DNA from: Arenibacter sp. F20364
GTDB taxonomy: Bacteria; Bacteroidota; Bacteroidia; Flavobacteriales; Flavobacteriaceae
Direction of reading: 5' to 3'
DNA length: 64,000 nt
Assembly: GCF_023015905.1 (NCBI RefSeq)
Contig: NZ_JALKBD010000022.1
Span: 24,840-88,839 of the forward strand
Shown: positions 8,796-18,643 of the stretch, one piece after another
How the letters are laid out: each line of letters opens with the position of its first letter
Numbering within the stretch: position 1 is the first letter of the stretch
Notes under the pieces: generated by a model
The model's database searches: none
What the model was told of the DNA's origin: nothing
Seen by the model: only the letters and a program-made list of their open reading frames with translations
Made by a program: the position numbers and the translations under genes

Positions 8796-9929
8796 ATGAA
8801 AATTAAAAACCTAATAATTTTTGGAACCCGTCCAGAAGCCATAAAGATGGCGCCATTAGTAAAGGAATTTCTTAAATTTCCTGATAATTTTGACACAAAG
8901 GTCTGTATTACTGCACAGCATAGGGAAATGTTAGACCAAGTCCTAGATTTTTTTGAGATTAGACCGGACTTTGACTTAAATCTAATGAAGCCCAATCAAA
9001 ACTTATATACCCTTACTGCTGATATTATCACCAATTTAAAATCGGTTTTGGAAGAATTCAAGCCAGATTATGTTTATGTACATGGAGATACCACAACTAC
9101 TATGGCTGCCAGTTTGGCTTCATTTTATGCCGGAGCTCAAGTCTGCCATATAGAAGCTGGTTTAAGAACCTTCAATATGCAGTCGCCATTTCCAGAGGAA
9201 ATGAACAGAACTGTAACCGGAGTAATAAGTAACTTACATTATGCTCCAACGCCTACCTCCAGGGACAATTTACTACGAGAGAATAAAAAGAAAGAAAACA
9301 TTGTAATAACTGGTAATACGGTTATTGATGCCCTTTTGTTTAGTGTAAATAAAGTAAATAGTCAAGAATTTGAAGATAAAGAAGTATCTCAATTAAGGTC
9401 ACTTATAGATACTGACAAAAAATTAATATTAGTAACTGGACACAGAAGGGAGAATCACGGTCAAGGCTTTATTAATATATGTGGTGCTTTAAAGCAGATA
9501 GCATTGGACAATGCAGATGTACAAATTGTATACCCGGTTCATCTCAACCCAAATGTACAAAAACCAGTTTACGAACTTCTTGGGGACATCGCTAATATTT
9601 CCCTTATTTCACCACTTTCCTACCCCGCCTTTGTTTGGCTCATGGAAAAGTCTTATATGATCATCACGGATAGCGGTGGTGTTCAGGAAGAAGCACCTAG
9701 TCTGGGTAAGCCTGTTTTAGTGATGCGGGACACCACGGAGCGTCCTGAAGCCGTAGATGCTGGTACGGTAGTACTGGTCGGCACCAGTTTGACTAAAATT
9801 GTTTCGGAAGCTTCGAAACTTCTAAACAATCCCGAGGCTTATGAGCAGATGGAAAAACTTCACAACCCGTATGGAGATGGAACAGCATGTACCAGAATTG
9901 TGAACCATATTCTGGAAATAAATTCCTAA
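8796..9929 (+). CDS. wecB: UDP-N-acetylglucosamine 2-epimerase (non-hydrolysing)
   Basis: 377-residue epimerase interconverting UDP-GlcNAc and UDP-ManNAc. Visible family blocks are FGTRPEAIKMAPL at the N-terminus, YVHGDTTTTMAA, HIEAGLRTFNMQSPFPEE, VTGHRREN and ITDSGGVQEEAPSLGKPVLVMR. The frame is open upstream to 8739, but the ATG at 8796, 16 bases after the rfbD stop, gives the conserved start. It supplies the substrate for the WecC-type dehydrogenase that follows 119 bases later, so the pair should make UDP-ManNAcA. Confidence 0.96.
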   Translation: MKIKNLIIFGTRPEAIKMAPLVKEFLKFPDNFDTKVCITAQHREMLDQVLDFFEIRPDFDLNLMKPNQNLYTLTADIITNLKSVLEEFKPDYVYVHGDTTTTMAASLASFYAGAQVCHIEAGLRTFNMQSPFPEEMNRTVTGVISNLHYAPTPTSRDNLLRENKKKENIVITGNTVIDALLFSVNKVNSQEFEDKEVSQLRSLIDTDKKLILVTGHRRENHGQGFINICGALKQIALDNADVQIVYPVHLNPNVQKPVYELLGDIANISLISPLSYPAFVWLMEKSYMIITDSGGVQEEAPSLGKPVLVMRDTTERPEAVDAGTVVLVGTSLTKIVSEASKLLNNPEAYEQMEKLHNPYGDGTACTRIVNHILEINS

Positions 9930-10048
9930 CAAAAACAGAACATAGCGCTCACAACCAATAATACCAAGTATTTACCCAGCTGAGTTAAGAACTATGGAGC
10001 GTTGGGCCTGATAATAAGAATCATTCAATTGAAGAAATACGATTAAAA

Positions 10049-11257
10049 ATGAATAAACCAGAAGTAGTAATGATAGGCTTGGGCTATATTGGTCTTCCTA
10101 CTGCCGCATTAATAGCACAAAACCAAACCCATGTCCATGGTGTAGACATTAACCCAGTGGTAGTAGAAACGATTAATGCAGGAAAAATTCATATCGTTGA
10201 ACCTGAATTAGATAAAGCTGTAGCAAATGCAGTAAAAGATGGTTTTTTAACGGCATCCACTACACCTGTGGTGGGCGGCACCTACTTAATTGTAGTGCCT
10301 ACACCCTTCAAGGGAAAAAACGAACCGGATATTTCATTTGTTGAAGCAGCTACAAATGCAATATTACCTTTGTTAAAGGAAGGTGACCTATATATTATTG
10401 AATCCACATCCCCAATTGGAACAACGGAAAAGATGATGGATCTAATATATAATGAACGGCCTGAGCTAAAAGGGAAAATCTATATAGCGTATTGTCCTGA
10501 ACGTGTCCTGCCCGGTAATGTCATGTATGAATTAGTGCATAATGATAGAGTAATTGGCGGTGTGGATCAAAAATCAACTGATAAGGCTATGGCATTTTAT
10601 GCCAACTATATAAAAGGAGAATTACATAGCACCAATGCGCGTACGGCAGAGATGTGTAAATTGGTAGAAAATTCCTCTAGGGATGTACAGATTGCTTTTG
10701 CCAACGAACTATCACTTATCTGTGATAAAGCGGACATCAATGTTTGGGAATTAATTGCTTTGGCCAACAAACACCCTAGGGTTAATATTTTACAGCCCGG
10801 TTGTGGGGTAGGTGGACATTGTATAGCGGTAGATCCTTATTTTATAGTTGCTGATTACCCTATGGAATCCCAAATTATTGGTAAGGCTAGGGAAATAAAT
10901 AATTACAAATCCTTTTGGTGTGCAGAAAAAGTTCAAACCGCTAAACTACAATTTGAACTAAAGCACGGTCGTAAGCCTAGCATTGCCATAATGGGCTTGG
11001 CCTTCAAGCCCAATATTGATGATCTTAGAGAGTCTCCTGCAAAATACATTGCGCAAAAGGTGCTACAAAATGCCAATAATGAAGAGTATTATATTGTAGA
11101 ACCCAATATTCACGAACATAAGGTGTTTAAATTAACCCCATACCAAGAGGCCGCAGAGAAAGCGGATATCCTTGTGTTTTTAGTGGCTCACAAGGAATTT
11201 AAAACATTAAAATTGAAAAAGGATCACATTGTATTGGATTTTTGCGGGATACGTTAA
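10049..11257 (+). CDS. wecC: UDP-N-acetyl-D-mannosamine dehydrogenase
   Basis: 402-residue member of the UDP-glucose/GDP-mannose dehydrogenase family. It oxidises C6 of UDP-ManNAc in two NAD-dependent steps to UDP-ManNAc-uronate. The NAD loop GLGYIGLPTAAL is at residues 8-19, STSPIGTTEKM near 126, CPERVLPG near 152, and the active-site block GCGVGGHCIAVDPY places the catalytic Cys near residue 258. The C-terminal AFKPNIDDLRESPA is the UDP-binding block. Adjacency to wecB and to a WecG-type transferase later in the locus favours ManNAc over glucose as substrate. Confidence 0.94.
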   Translation: MNKPEVVMIGLGYIGLPTAALIAQNQTHVHGVDINPVVVETINAGKIHIVEPELDKAVANAVKDGFLTASTTPVVGGTYLIVVPTPFKGKNEPDISFVEAATNAILPLLKEGDLYIIESTSPIGTTEKMMDLIYNERPELKGKIYIAYCPERVLPGNVMYELVHNDRVIGGVDQKSTDKAMAFYANYIKGELHSTNARTAEMCKLVENSSRDVQIAFANELSLICDKADINVWELIALANKHPRVNILQPGCGVGGHCIAVDPYFIVADYPMESQIIGKAREINNYKSFWCAEKVQTAKLQFELKHGRKPSIAIMGLAFKPNIDDLRESPAKYIAQKVLQNANNEEYYIVEPNIHEHKVFKLTPYQEAAEKADILVFLVAHKEFKTLKLKKDHIVLDFCGIR

Positions 11258-11268
11258 ATCATGGCTGA

Positions 11269-12732
11269 TTGAAGAAAATAAAGGAACTTATTGGAAAAGT
11301 TAACAAATCGGAAGATTTAAGGGAGTTCTCCGTTAATTCCTTTTGGTCATTCTTGGGCTCTGCAATTTCAAAAGGATTGCTTTTTGTGGCTTGGTTAATG
11401 GTCGCGAAAATATTGGGGAAAGAAGGCAATGGTGAAGTAGGAATTGTACGTTCCACCATCAATGTATTTGTTATTTTCGTAGGATCTGGAATAGCACTAA
11501 CAACTACTAAGTTCATTCCGGAATTATTGGAGAAAAACAAAGAAAGGGTGGGTAAAATTATTAGCCTAACCTTAACTGTTTCTACACTTATTGGTTTTAT
11601 TTTAAGCTTACTTTTGTTCATAGGGGCCTCGTTCATTGCCAATCATATTTTAAGTGCTCCTGACTTATTGGTTACATTACAAATAAGCTCTTTCCTTTTA
11701 TTTTTAAGTGCCCTGAGTAGCCTTTTATCTGGTTGTTTAAGGGGTTTTAAGGACTTCAAGTCATTGATGGTTATTAACTTTTTCTACGGTATAAGCTTGC
11801 TTGGACTTTTGTATTTTGGGACTATTGAATACGGGGTAGAAGGAACTTTTGCAGGGTTTACAATTAGCACCTTAATCTTGGTAATATTTGGAGTTTTTTA
11901 TTTAAGAAAAAACCTTGTTCATAAGGAGATAGCACTTTCTTTTAATTTTAAGGGAGAATATCCAATACTCAGACAATTCACCCTACCAGCCATTCTCACT
12001 GGTATTATGGTCATGCCCTTTAAATGGGGCATTGACACCATCATGGTAAACCACCAAAATGGCTTTAAGGAACTAGGCCTATTTACCGCACTAATATTGT
12101 TTCAGAATTTGGTAATGATGGTCACAACAACTCTAGATGCACCTTTGATCACTATCATGGTTAAAGAGAAAATCAATAAAAAAATAGAACGGTTAAACCT
12201 TATAATCCCCTGGGCCATTGGCATATTTATGGTCTTGCCCGTATTCTTTTTCCCAAATATCTATGGAGTTTTATTAGGAAAGGAGTATATGGAGGACGCG
12301 AATTATAAAGGCACTTTGTTCCTAATACTTATAACCACCACCATAATGCTGTATAAACAAGGCATAGCCCGGATTATGATCGTAAATAATCTTATGTGGT
12401 TAAGTTTTTTAAGTAATTTAATTTGGGGGATAATACTACTATCCGTATTCTATTTCACAAAAATCAAGGACGCCGAGTCAATGGCTTTTGCATATTTTAT
12501 TGCTTATATAGTTAATACGGTAATTATCATACCCATATATGTAAAGAGAAAGATAATTCCGTTGTCATTGATCAAATCCAAATTATCCATCCTAATTTGG
12601 ATTATTTTTTCTATCCTTGTGGTTACACTTTACCAATTTAATGTTGTCAATGTTGAAATTAGAATTTTGGGCCTAATAACGGCATTAGGGATCTTTACAT
12701 CTTTATTTTATAAATTATTGTTCACGGATTAA
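11269..12732 (+). CDS. Polysaccharide flippase (Wzx-like)
   Basis: 487-residue multi-membrane protein of the MOP flippase superfamily with about 12-14 hydrophobic segments spread over its whole length. It is expected to move undecaprenyl-linked repeat units across the inner membrane. The charged N-terminus is followed by a block of the Wzx type (FSVNSFWSFLGSAISKGLLF). The start is TTG at 11269; the nearby ATG at 11261 runs straight into a stop. The gene begins 11 bases after wecC and its stop overlaps the next ATG by one base (TAATG), so both are translated from one message. Confidence 0.9.
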   Translation: MKKIKELIGKVNKSEDLREFSVNSFWSFLGSAISKGLLFVAWLMVAKILGKEGNGEVGIVRSTINVFVIFVGSGIALTTTKFIPELLEKNKERVGKIISLTLTVSTLIGFILSLLLFIGASFIANHILSAPDLLVTLQISSFLLFLSALSSLLSGCLRGFKDFKSLMVINFFYGISLLGLLYFGTIEYGVEGTFAGFTISTLILVIFGVFYLRKNLVHKEIALSFNFKGEYPILRQFTLPAILTGIMVMPFKWGIDTIMVNHQNGFKELGLFTALILFQNLVMMVTTTLDAPLITIMVKEKINKKIERLNLIIPWAIGIFMVLPVFFFPNIYGVLLGKEYMEDANYKGTLFLILITTTIMLYKQGIARIMIVNNLMWLSFLSNLIWGIILLSVFYFTKIKDAESMAFAYFIAYIVNTVIIIPIYVKRKIIPLSLIKSKLSILIWIIFSILVVTLYQFNVVNVEIRILGLITALGIFTSLFYKLLFTD

Positions 12733-14123
12733 TGAGAAAATACAACAATGTAGTTAAAAATGTAGTCGACAACAATTTGTGTGTTGGTTGTGGGATTTGT
12801 GAACCGGTCTGCCCCACAGACAGCCTTAAAATTAAATTGAACCAAGAAGGAACCTATGAACCTTATATGGAAAACAATGAGTGTGATGAAACCGGTAATT
12901 GCCTCAAAGTTTGTCCATTTAATCCATTCCCGGATAAAGAAGTAAGAACAGAGGACGAAATCTCTGATAAGATAAATATTCAGGAGGATAATTTTAATCA
13001 TTCCAAAGCCTTTGGAAAATATCATTCCCTCCATGTAGGTTATGCCAGTGATTATCGCGAAGAAGCTTCCTCAGGAGGAATTGCAACTTGGTTATTAAAA
13101 AAAATGCTCCGCGAGAAAATTGTAGATGCGGTTATTACCACCGTTGAAGAAACATCGGACAACAATAGGTATTTTAAATATGTTATAATCGACAAACCTG
13201 AGCAATTAGACTTATCTTCTAAAACCAAATACTACCCGATTGAACTAAGCGAAGTATTAAGACTATCCCAAAAGAAATCCGGTAATTTTGCCTTGATAGG
13301 TTTACCGTGTTCCATTAAGGCGATACGTCTGGCCCAAATAAATGACCCAAGCAATTGGCATCATATAAAATTTACGATTAGCATTTTTTGCGGGGGATTA
13401 AAAAGTTCATTTTTTACGGAATATTTGGCTTCCAAAATTGGGGTTGGACCTAACCAAATCACCAAACCGCAGTATAGGGTCAAAAATGTAAACTCCAACG
13501 CAGGTGATTATTCCTTTTCTTGTGTTAAAAAAGGAGAACAAACTCCTCGTGTATTGCCGATGAAACAAGTTGGGGATATGTGGGGAACCGGTTACTTTAA
13601 GCCAAACCCCTGTGATTTTTGTGAAGATTTATCAGGAGAATTGGCCGATATCTCATTAGGTGACGCCTGGATACCACCATATAATCAAGATGGTCGAGGA
13701 AATAGCCTCATAATTACAAGAACCATTTTAGCCAAACAACTAATAGCAGATGGCATTGGGGATAAACAATTATTATGTGATGTAATCAGTAAAAAGCAAG
13801 CATTTCTTTCTCAAGAAGGAAACTATAACCATAGAAGAAAAGGGTTGTCATATCGCCTCAAATGGGCCGACAGAGATAACCAAATAGTTCCTCCCAAAAG
13901 AACAAAAAAGGTTTTTATAGAAAACCCAATTAAAGCTAAAATTTTTAGGCTAAGACAAAAGATTCAAATTGAAAGTACGATTTTTTGGGGAATGGAAAGA
14001 AATAAAATGGAATCCAATTTTGAAAAGAACATTTCAGCAACTAAAAATAAGCTTATGTTTTATACTAAATTGGATCATTTATATCGAAAAAAATATTGGA
14101 TAAGAAAACTGAAAGGAAAATGA
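12732..14123 (+). CDS. F420 hydrogenase/dehydrogenase beta-subunit-like Fe-S protein
   Basis: 463-residue protein with a ferredoxin-like N-terminus: Cys17, Cys20, Cys23 and Cys27 followed by Pro, and a second set at Cys51, Cys57 and Cys61, enough for two [4Fe-4S] clusters. Then come the FrhB-type domains (EEASSGGIATWLL, LIGLPCSIKAIRLA, CDFCEDLSGELADISLGDAW). Proteins of this type are commonly found next to polysaccharide pyruvyl transferases in glycan loci, as here, where its stop overlaps the pyruvyl transferase start by four bases. The redox role is unknown, and a true F420 reaction is unlikely in a flavobacterium. Confidence 0.9.
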   Translation: MRKYNNVVKNVVDNNLCVGCGICEPVCPTDSLKIKLNQEGTYEPYMENNECDETGNCLKVCPFNPFPDKEVRTEDEISDKINIQEDNFNHSKAFGKYHSLHVGYASDYREEASSGGIATWLLKKMLREKIVDAVITTVEETSDNNRYFKYVIIDKPEQLDLSSKTKYYPIELSEVLRLSQKKSGNFALIGLPCSIKAIRLAQINDPSNWHHIKFTISIFCGGLKSSFFTEYLASKIGVGPNQITKPQYRVKNVNSNAGDYSFSCVKKGEQTPRVLPMKQVGDMWGTGYFKPNPCDFCEDLSGELADISLGDAWIPPYNQDGRGNSLIITRTILAKQLIADGIGDKQLLCDVISKKQAFLSQEGNYNHRRKGLSYRLKWADRDNQIVPPKRTKKVFIENPIKAKIFRLRQKIQIESTIFWGMERNKMESNFEKNISATKNKLMFYTKLDHLYRKKYWIRKLKGK

Positions 14124-15331
14124 AAAATATATTATTGTACGGTATTTGGGGAGTATATAATTACGGTTGTGAAGCAATTGTTAGGGGCACGGTAAATAGT
14201 CTTCGAACAATGTTTCCTGATGCGACAATTACTTACGCTTCATTTGATGTTGAAGATGACAAAAAAAGGTTGAAAGGATGCGATATTAAAATAATTGAAA
14301 GACCTTTCCACAATAGTCTAATAAAACGCATTATAAGGAAACTGTTATCATATGTAAATATTGATTATCCAGTGTATATTGATTCATTTGATCTTGTAAA
14401 CGATTATGACCTCATCGTATCCATTGGTGGAGACATGTATACTATTAGTTCTACCGGATATTATCCTTACTCTTTAATGAAATTTGGTGATGTGGCTATT
14501 CAAAAAGGCAAAAAATATATTCTTTGGGGTTGCTCTATTGGACCATTTGACGATCACCCTAAAATTTTAAGGAAATTCCAACAACATTTAGGAAATGTAT
14601 CCTTGATTGTTAGCAGGGAACATGAAACTGTGGAATACCTTGAAAAAATTGGGGTATCAAACAATGTATTTTTCGCCCCCGATCCAGCTTATAATGTTGC
14701 CACGGATAATATAAAAATTGATGACAATAGTACCGAGATATCTGCTATTGGCATTAATTTGAGTCCATTATCCACTCTTTACTTCACCGATAATTTGGAG
14801 GAAGCAATTAAAAATCAATCCAAGACCATATCTGATATTATAAAAGAATTAAATTGTAAAGTTATTCTATTGCCACATGTTCTATCCAAGGACATCAAGG
14901 ATGATGACTATAGATATCTTTTAAAAATAAAAAATATAGTTTCTAAAATACACGGAAATAGAATAGAAATTGTTGAAAATGACCCAGGTTTTATAGGAAT
15001 TAAAGAGCATATTAAAAGGTGTGACGTTGTAGTTGCGGCTAGAATGCATTGTGCCGTAAATGCAGTGGCGACCCATATACCAGCTATATTTCTTTCCTAT
15101 AGCAAAAAATCCTTGGGAATGGCCAACTTAATTTATAAAAGTACCGATTTTGTAATGGATCTCGAAGAGTTCAACAACTCAGGTGCTATTATTGCTAAAA
15201 TTCGGGAAATTTTGAAAATTGACAAACCGAATTTTTACTCCAAGGTTAATGAACTTAGGAGAACAAGTTATCTTGGTGAAGTGAAAAAACATATTTTAAC
15301 GTCCACTCAGAGGTCTGCCATAAATGATTAA
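14120..15331 (+). CDS. Polysaccharide pyruvyl transferase family protein
   Basis: 403-residue member of the CsaB/WcaK-type family that transfers pyruvate from phosphoenolpyruvate as a ketal onto sugars of surface glycans. Visible blocks are YGIWGVYNYGCEAIVRGT at the N-terminus, VSIGGDMYT, WGCSIGPFDD and the C-terminal VVAARMHCAVNAVA with the conserved His. I start it at the ATG at 14120, which overlaps the previous stop (ATGA); the open frame reaches 14096. Pyruvylation would add negative charge to the polymer. Pairing with the Fe-S protein upstream is a recurrent arrangement. Confidence 0.9.
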   Translation: MKNILLYGIWGVYNYGCEAIVRGTVNSLRTMFPDATITYASFDVEDDKKRLKGCDIKIIERPFHNSLIKRIIRKLLSYVNIDYPVYIDSFDLVNDYDLIVSIGGDMYTISSTGYYPYSLMKFGDVAIQKGKKYILWGCSIGPFDDHPKILRKFQQHLGNVSLIVSREHETVEYLEKIGVSNNVFFAPDPAYNVATDNIKIDDNSTEISAIGINLSPLSTLYFTDNLEEAIKNQSKTISDIIKELNCKVILLPHVLSKDIKDDDYRYLLKIKNIVSKIHGNRIEIVENDPGFIGIKEHIKRCDVVVAARMHCAVNAVATHIPAIFLSYSKKSLGMANLIYKSTDFVMDLEEFNNSGAIIAKIREILKIDKPNFYSKVNELRRTSYLGEVKKHILTSTQRSAIND

Positions 15332-15372
15332 TTATGCGATATGAAATATTTTGAAATATAAACTATGTCGCA

Positions 15373-16392
15373 ATGAGAAGTAAAGTGCTATTTTATCTAA
15401 CCAAGTATAAATCTGTAAATGATGCGGTTCAGTATTACTTACAAATAATTAGTGAAGCCCTCACCGGCCAGACCAATTTTCATGTCTATGAGAATTTGAA
15501 GGAGGCTAAATCTGCTGATATAATTGTAACCTATTTTGTTAAAGACTACTTTGTAGCGCGTATAATGCACCCGCGAAGCACTATAATTAATTGGTTTCAA
15601 GGGATTCTTCCGGAGGAATCTTACATGTGGCAAAAAAGTAAATTGCGTTACTACATGTATAGTTTTATGGAGTGGTTTTGCCTAAAGACATCGGACTATA
15701 ATTTTTTTGTTTCCGAGGCAATGTTGGATCATTATCAAAGAAAATACAATTACAAAGGCAATAAGTACTTTATCATGCCCTGTTTTAATGCTCAAATGAA
15801 GGATGACTTTGAGATGAAAGTTGATAGGCCCTCATTTGTATACATTGGTTCCCTTTCCAAGTGGCAATGCTTAGACGAGACTTTAGAGGTTTTTAAAGAA
15901 TTAAACAAGCAAATTCCTACTGCTTCCATTGAAATCTTGACCAACAAGCAGGAGGAGGCTAGACAGTTATTAAAAAAATACCAAATAGTAAATGGGAGTG
16001 TAAATTATGTGCCCTTGGAAGAACTGTCGGAATATTTGGTTAAATTTAAATTCGGCTTTTTGATCAGAGAGGACATTAATATCAATAATGTGGCAACCCC
16101 CAACAAGTTATGTACCTACATGGCATCTGGGGTGATACCCGTTTATTCTGATGTAATTGATTCTTTTAAAATTCACATGAAGGGTGTGAAACACAAAATA
16201 ACATTAGCAACACAGTTTGATTTGGAAGAGGCTAAAAATCAAATTGTTGAATATGAAAGGAGCACAGTTATAGATTACACAGAATTACATAGCGATTACA
16301 CCAAACTTTTTAATGTGTTTTACAATAAAGATCAATATGTAGGTAAGATAAGATTAGCTCTAAACGAACTGGACATAAAGGAAAAAGTTTAA
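15373..16392 (+). CDS. Glycosyltransferase (GT-B, GT4-like)
   Basis: 339-residue cytosolic glycosyltransferase with GT-B character. The N-terminal half has alternating strands and helices (VLFYLTKYKSVNDAVQYYL). The C-terminal half has FVYIGSLSKWQCLDETLEVFKEL, which looks like the start of a GT4 nucleotide-sugar-binding domain, and NNVATPNKLCTYMASGVIPVYSD, which resembles the PxKxxEYMAxGxPVI block. The usual ExGxG pair is not obvious. Donor and acceptor cannot be told. It follows the pyruvyl transferase by 41 bases and precedes the polymerase-like gene by 18 bases. Confidence 0.8.
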   Translation: MRSKVLFYLTKYKSVNDAVQYYLQIISEALTGQTNFHVYENLKEAKSADIIVTYFVKDYFVARIMHPRSTIINWFQGILPEESYMWQKSKLRYYMYSFMEWFCLKTSDYNFFVSEAMLDHYQRKYNYKGNKYFIMPCFNAQMKDDFEMKVDRPSFVYIGSLSKWQCLDETLEVFKELNKQIPTASIEILTNKQEEARQLLKKYQIVNGSVNYVPLEELSEYLVKFKFGFLIREDININNVATPNKLCTYMASGVIPVYSDVIDSFKIHMKGVKHKITLATQFDLEEAKNQIVEYERSTVIDYTELHSDYTKLFNVFYNKDQYVGKIRLALNELDIKEKV

Positions 16393-16410
16393 CTTCAAAA
16401 ATAATATTTT

Positions 16411-17640
16411 TTGCGAGTCTCGATTAAAAATACAGCCGTGGTTCTTCCATTGGTTCTAATTTTCGTTTCGGAGTATTTTAGATTTACCAGTCCCGCATTA
16501 GGGCTCTATCTAAAATTATTTGCAGCACTCTTGATGGTCCTGATTTCCATTCTTTTTCGCAAATTTGACAAAAACCTTGTTTTTTTTTCAACATTGTTCT
16601 TGCCTTTTTTGATTCTCCATTTTTTTTTATCCTTCAACTACAATGCTGCTACTGAAGAATTAATTAGATATCTTTTCCCTATTATAGTGCTGTTTTACGG
16701 TTATGCCATCAAGGAAAATTATAAGTTTCTGTTCAAGTTTTTACTGGTATTTCTGATTTTGAATTATATAGCCCAAATTTTTAACTATTATTTTTGGTCA
16801 CAAGGTATAAACCAATGGTTCTATGTCTATACATCGACAGGGCGCGTTAATATTCCCGCAGTTGCCGGTATCCTCAGGGCTACTGGCCTAATGGGCTTTT
16901 TTAGCACATTTGGTTTCTTTAACCTCATTATGTATTTCCTAATTGACTTTTTTTATGAAGGAAAATTTAAGAAAACCCTTATGGTTCTTACGGTGGTATT
17001 TTTATTCCTTAGTTTGTCCTTTAAAGGTATAGGTACATTTTTGTTCCTATTATTCTTATTCTCCAATAAAAAAATAAAAATTATAGGGATAGCGCTCTTT
17101 GTTTCTTTTGTGACCTTTGTATTCTTCCCTTCCAAGGTAGCTTTCATGGCTGACAATGCAAAAATTAGAATTGAAGCTTATATATCGGAAGGTAATTCAG
17201 CACGATCCGAATCGTACAGGGTTATGTTTCAAAACACTGATTTCTTGTTCGGAGAGGGCCTTGGTTCATTTGGAGGACCTGCATCTACGAAATATAAGTC
17301 CCCATACTATGATGAAGTAAATTTTAATTGGTACGGCCTGCCAAATTTACCTACCACGGATACCTTTTATCCACATTTGTTTATAGAAATAGGTTTTATT
17401 GGCACTTTGTTATACCTATTTCTTTTCTTAGTTCCATTATTAAGGGCAAAGAAATTAAGTGTAGTATACTTTAAAGCCATATTAATAATTTACTTTGCCC
17501 TTTTCGTGGATGCACTCTTTACATATTCGCTTAATAATTTGGTTTATTTATCTGTTTCATTATTATTAATCCCCGCCATATTACACTATGAAAAAGAAAA
17601 CAAAGGTCCTGTTTCTAGCCAATATTCCCCAAGCAGATAA
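16411..17640 (+). CDS. O-antigen polymerase-like membrane protein (Wzy candidate)
   Basis: 409-residue protein made almost wholly of membrane segments (about ten) with one large hydrophilic loop near residues 250-310 that includes ARSESYRVMF and GEGLGSFGGPAS. This is the layout of Wzy polymerases and O-antigen ligases. The start is TTG at 16411, giving an N-terminus that leads directly into the first helix. Its 3' end overlaps the following glycosyltransferase by 53 bases. A second protein of this type lies at 19560-20765. I assign this one as the more Wzy-like on its position among the glycosyltransferases, but the roles could be swapped. Confidence 0.78.
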   Translation: MRVSIKNTAVVLPLVLIFVSEYFRFTSPALGLYLKLFAALLMVLISILFRKFDKNLVFFSTLFLPFLILHFFLSFNYNAATEELIRYLFPIIVLFYGYAIKENYKFLFKFLLVFLILNYIAQIFNYYFWSQGINQWFYVYTSTGRVNIPAVAGILRATGLMGFFSTFGFFNLIMYFLIDFFYEGKFKKTLMVLTVVFLFLSLSFKGIGTFLFLLFLFSNKKIKIIGIALFVSFVTFVFFPSKVAFMADNAKIRIEAYISEGNSARSESYRVMFQNTDFLFGEGLGSFGGPASTKYKSPYYDEVNFNWYGLPNLPTTDTFYPHLFIEIGFIGTLLYLFLFLVPLLRAKKLSVVYFKAILIIYFALFVDALFTYSLNNLVYLSVSLLLIPAILHYEKENKGPVSSQYSPSR

Positions 17641-18628
17641 AAGGTCGGTAGGCGGTGCTACCATGTTGTCAAAAAAAATATTGGACTTCCTTCAAACGAA
17701 AGAAGAAATAGATTTGACGCATTATCAATTCAGAAAAAACTGGAAACCGAAATTTCAAATAGTGGATTTTATTCTGCTTTCCCTAAAATTGCCCTTTATA
17801 ATCCGGAAATATGATGTTGTGAGCATTCATTCCACTCCAGATATGAATTTAGTATTAGGCCCAGTTTTGGTTACAATTGCCAAAACATTTAATAAAAAAA
17901 TTGTATATCATTTTTTTGGCGGCAATTTTTATAATCAATACACTTCCGCCCCAAAATTTATTAGAAGGATAGTAGACAATACAACCTTTAAAGCGGACTT
18001 CGTATTTTTTGAAACCAAACAACTCCTTAATTTCTTTACTACAAACAGAACTACCAATATGATATGGTTGCCCAATTCCAGGGATAAAATTATAAACAAG
18101 TTTCCAAAAAGATCGTTCAACAAAAAATTTGTTTTTATATCAAGGGTTATTAAAGAAAAGGGTATTGATTTAATATTGGAGGCCTTTGAAAAACTGGATA
18201 ACTCCTATACCGTTTCCATTTATGGGCCAATACCCCCCAACACCTATAGCGTTGAGGAACTAACAAAGCGTAATTGCTCTTATAAAGGGATTTTATCAGA
18301 AAAGGAAGTAACAGAGGTATTAAACGAAAATGATGTACTTTTGCTACCAACCTATTTTGACGGTGAAGGTTATCCTGGCATCATCATTGAATCTTTATCA
18401 ATGGCAATGCCAGTTATATCAAGTGATTGGAAGGCTATAAATGAAATAATATCTACTGGCTATAATGGCCTTTTATGTATACCTAAAAATCCAGACTCCC
18501 TATTGAAGCAAATTCTTCATCTAAACCAAGAAAACTACCCCTTGTTTTCCAAGAATGCATGGGAAAGTTTTGAAAGATTTAATGCTGATAAGGTCTTTAA
18601 AAAATTGCTAAACAGTTACTTAAGTTAA
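17588..18628 (+). CDS. Glycosyltransferase family 4 protein
   Basis: 346-residue GT-B glycosyltransferase. After an acceptor domain starting KVLFLANIPQADKRSVGGATM, the donor domain shows FVFISRVIKEKGIDLILEAFEKL (GT4 signature), LLPTYFDGEGYPGIIIESLSMAMPVISSDW with the ExxxE-type pair, and NEIISTGYNGLLCIPKN. The ATG at 17588 lies inside the preceding gene (53-base overlap in another frame), so translation is probably coupled. The linkage formed cannot be predicted. Confidence 0.92.
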   Translation: MKKKTKVLFLANIPQADKRSVGGATMLSKKILDFLQTKEEIDLTHYQFRKNWKPKFQIVDFILLSLKLPFIIRKYDVVSIHSTPDMNLVLGPVLVTIAKTFNKKIVYHFFGGNFYNQYTSAPKFIRRIVDNTTFKADFVFFETKQLLNFFTTNRTTNMIWLPNSRDKIINKFPKRSFNKKFVFISRVIKEKGIDLILEAFEKLDNSYTVSIYGPIPPNTYSVEELTKRNCSYKGILSEKEVTEVLNENDVLLLPTYFDGEGYPGIIIESLSMAMPVISSDWKAINEIISTGYNGLLCIPKNPDSLLKQILHLNQENYPLFSKNAWESFERFNADKVFKKLLNSYLS

Positions 18629-18643
18629 ATACAAAAAACACTA

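Noticed and set aside
12732..14123. True F420-reducing hydrogenase
   Set aside because: No hydrogenase subunits or F420 synthesis genes nearby; the context is a glycan locus.
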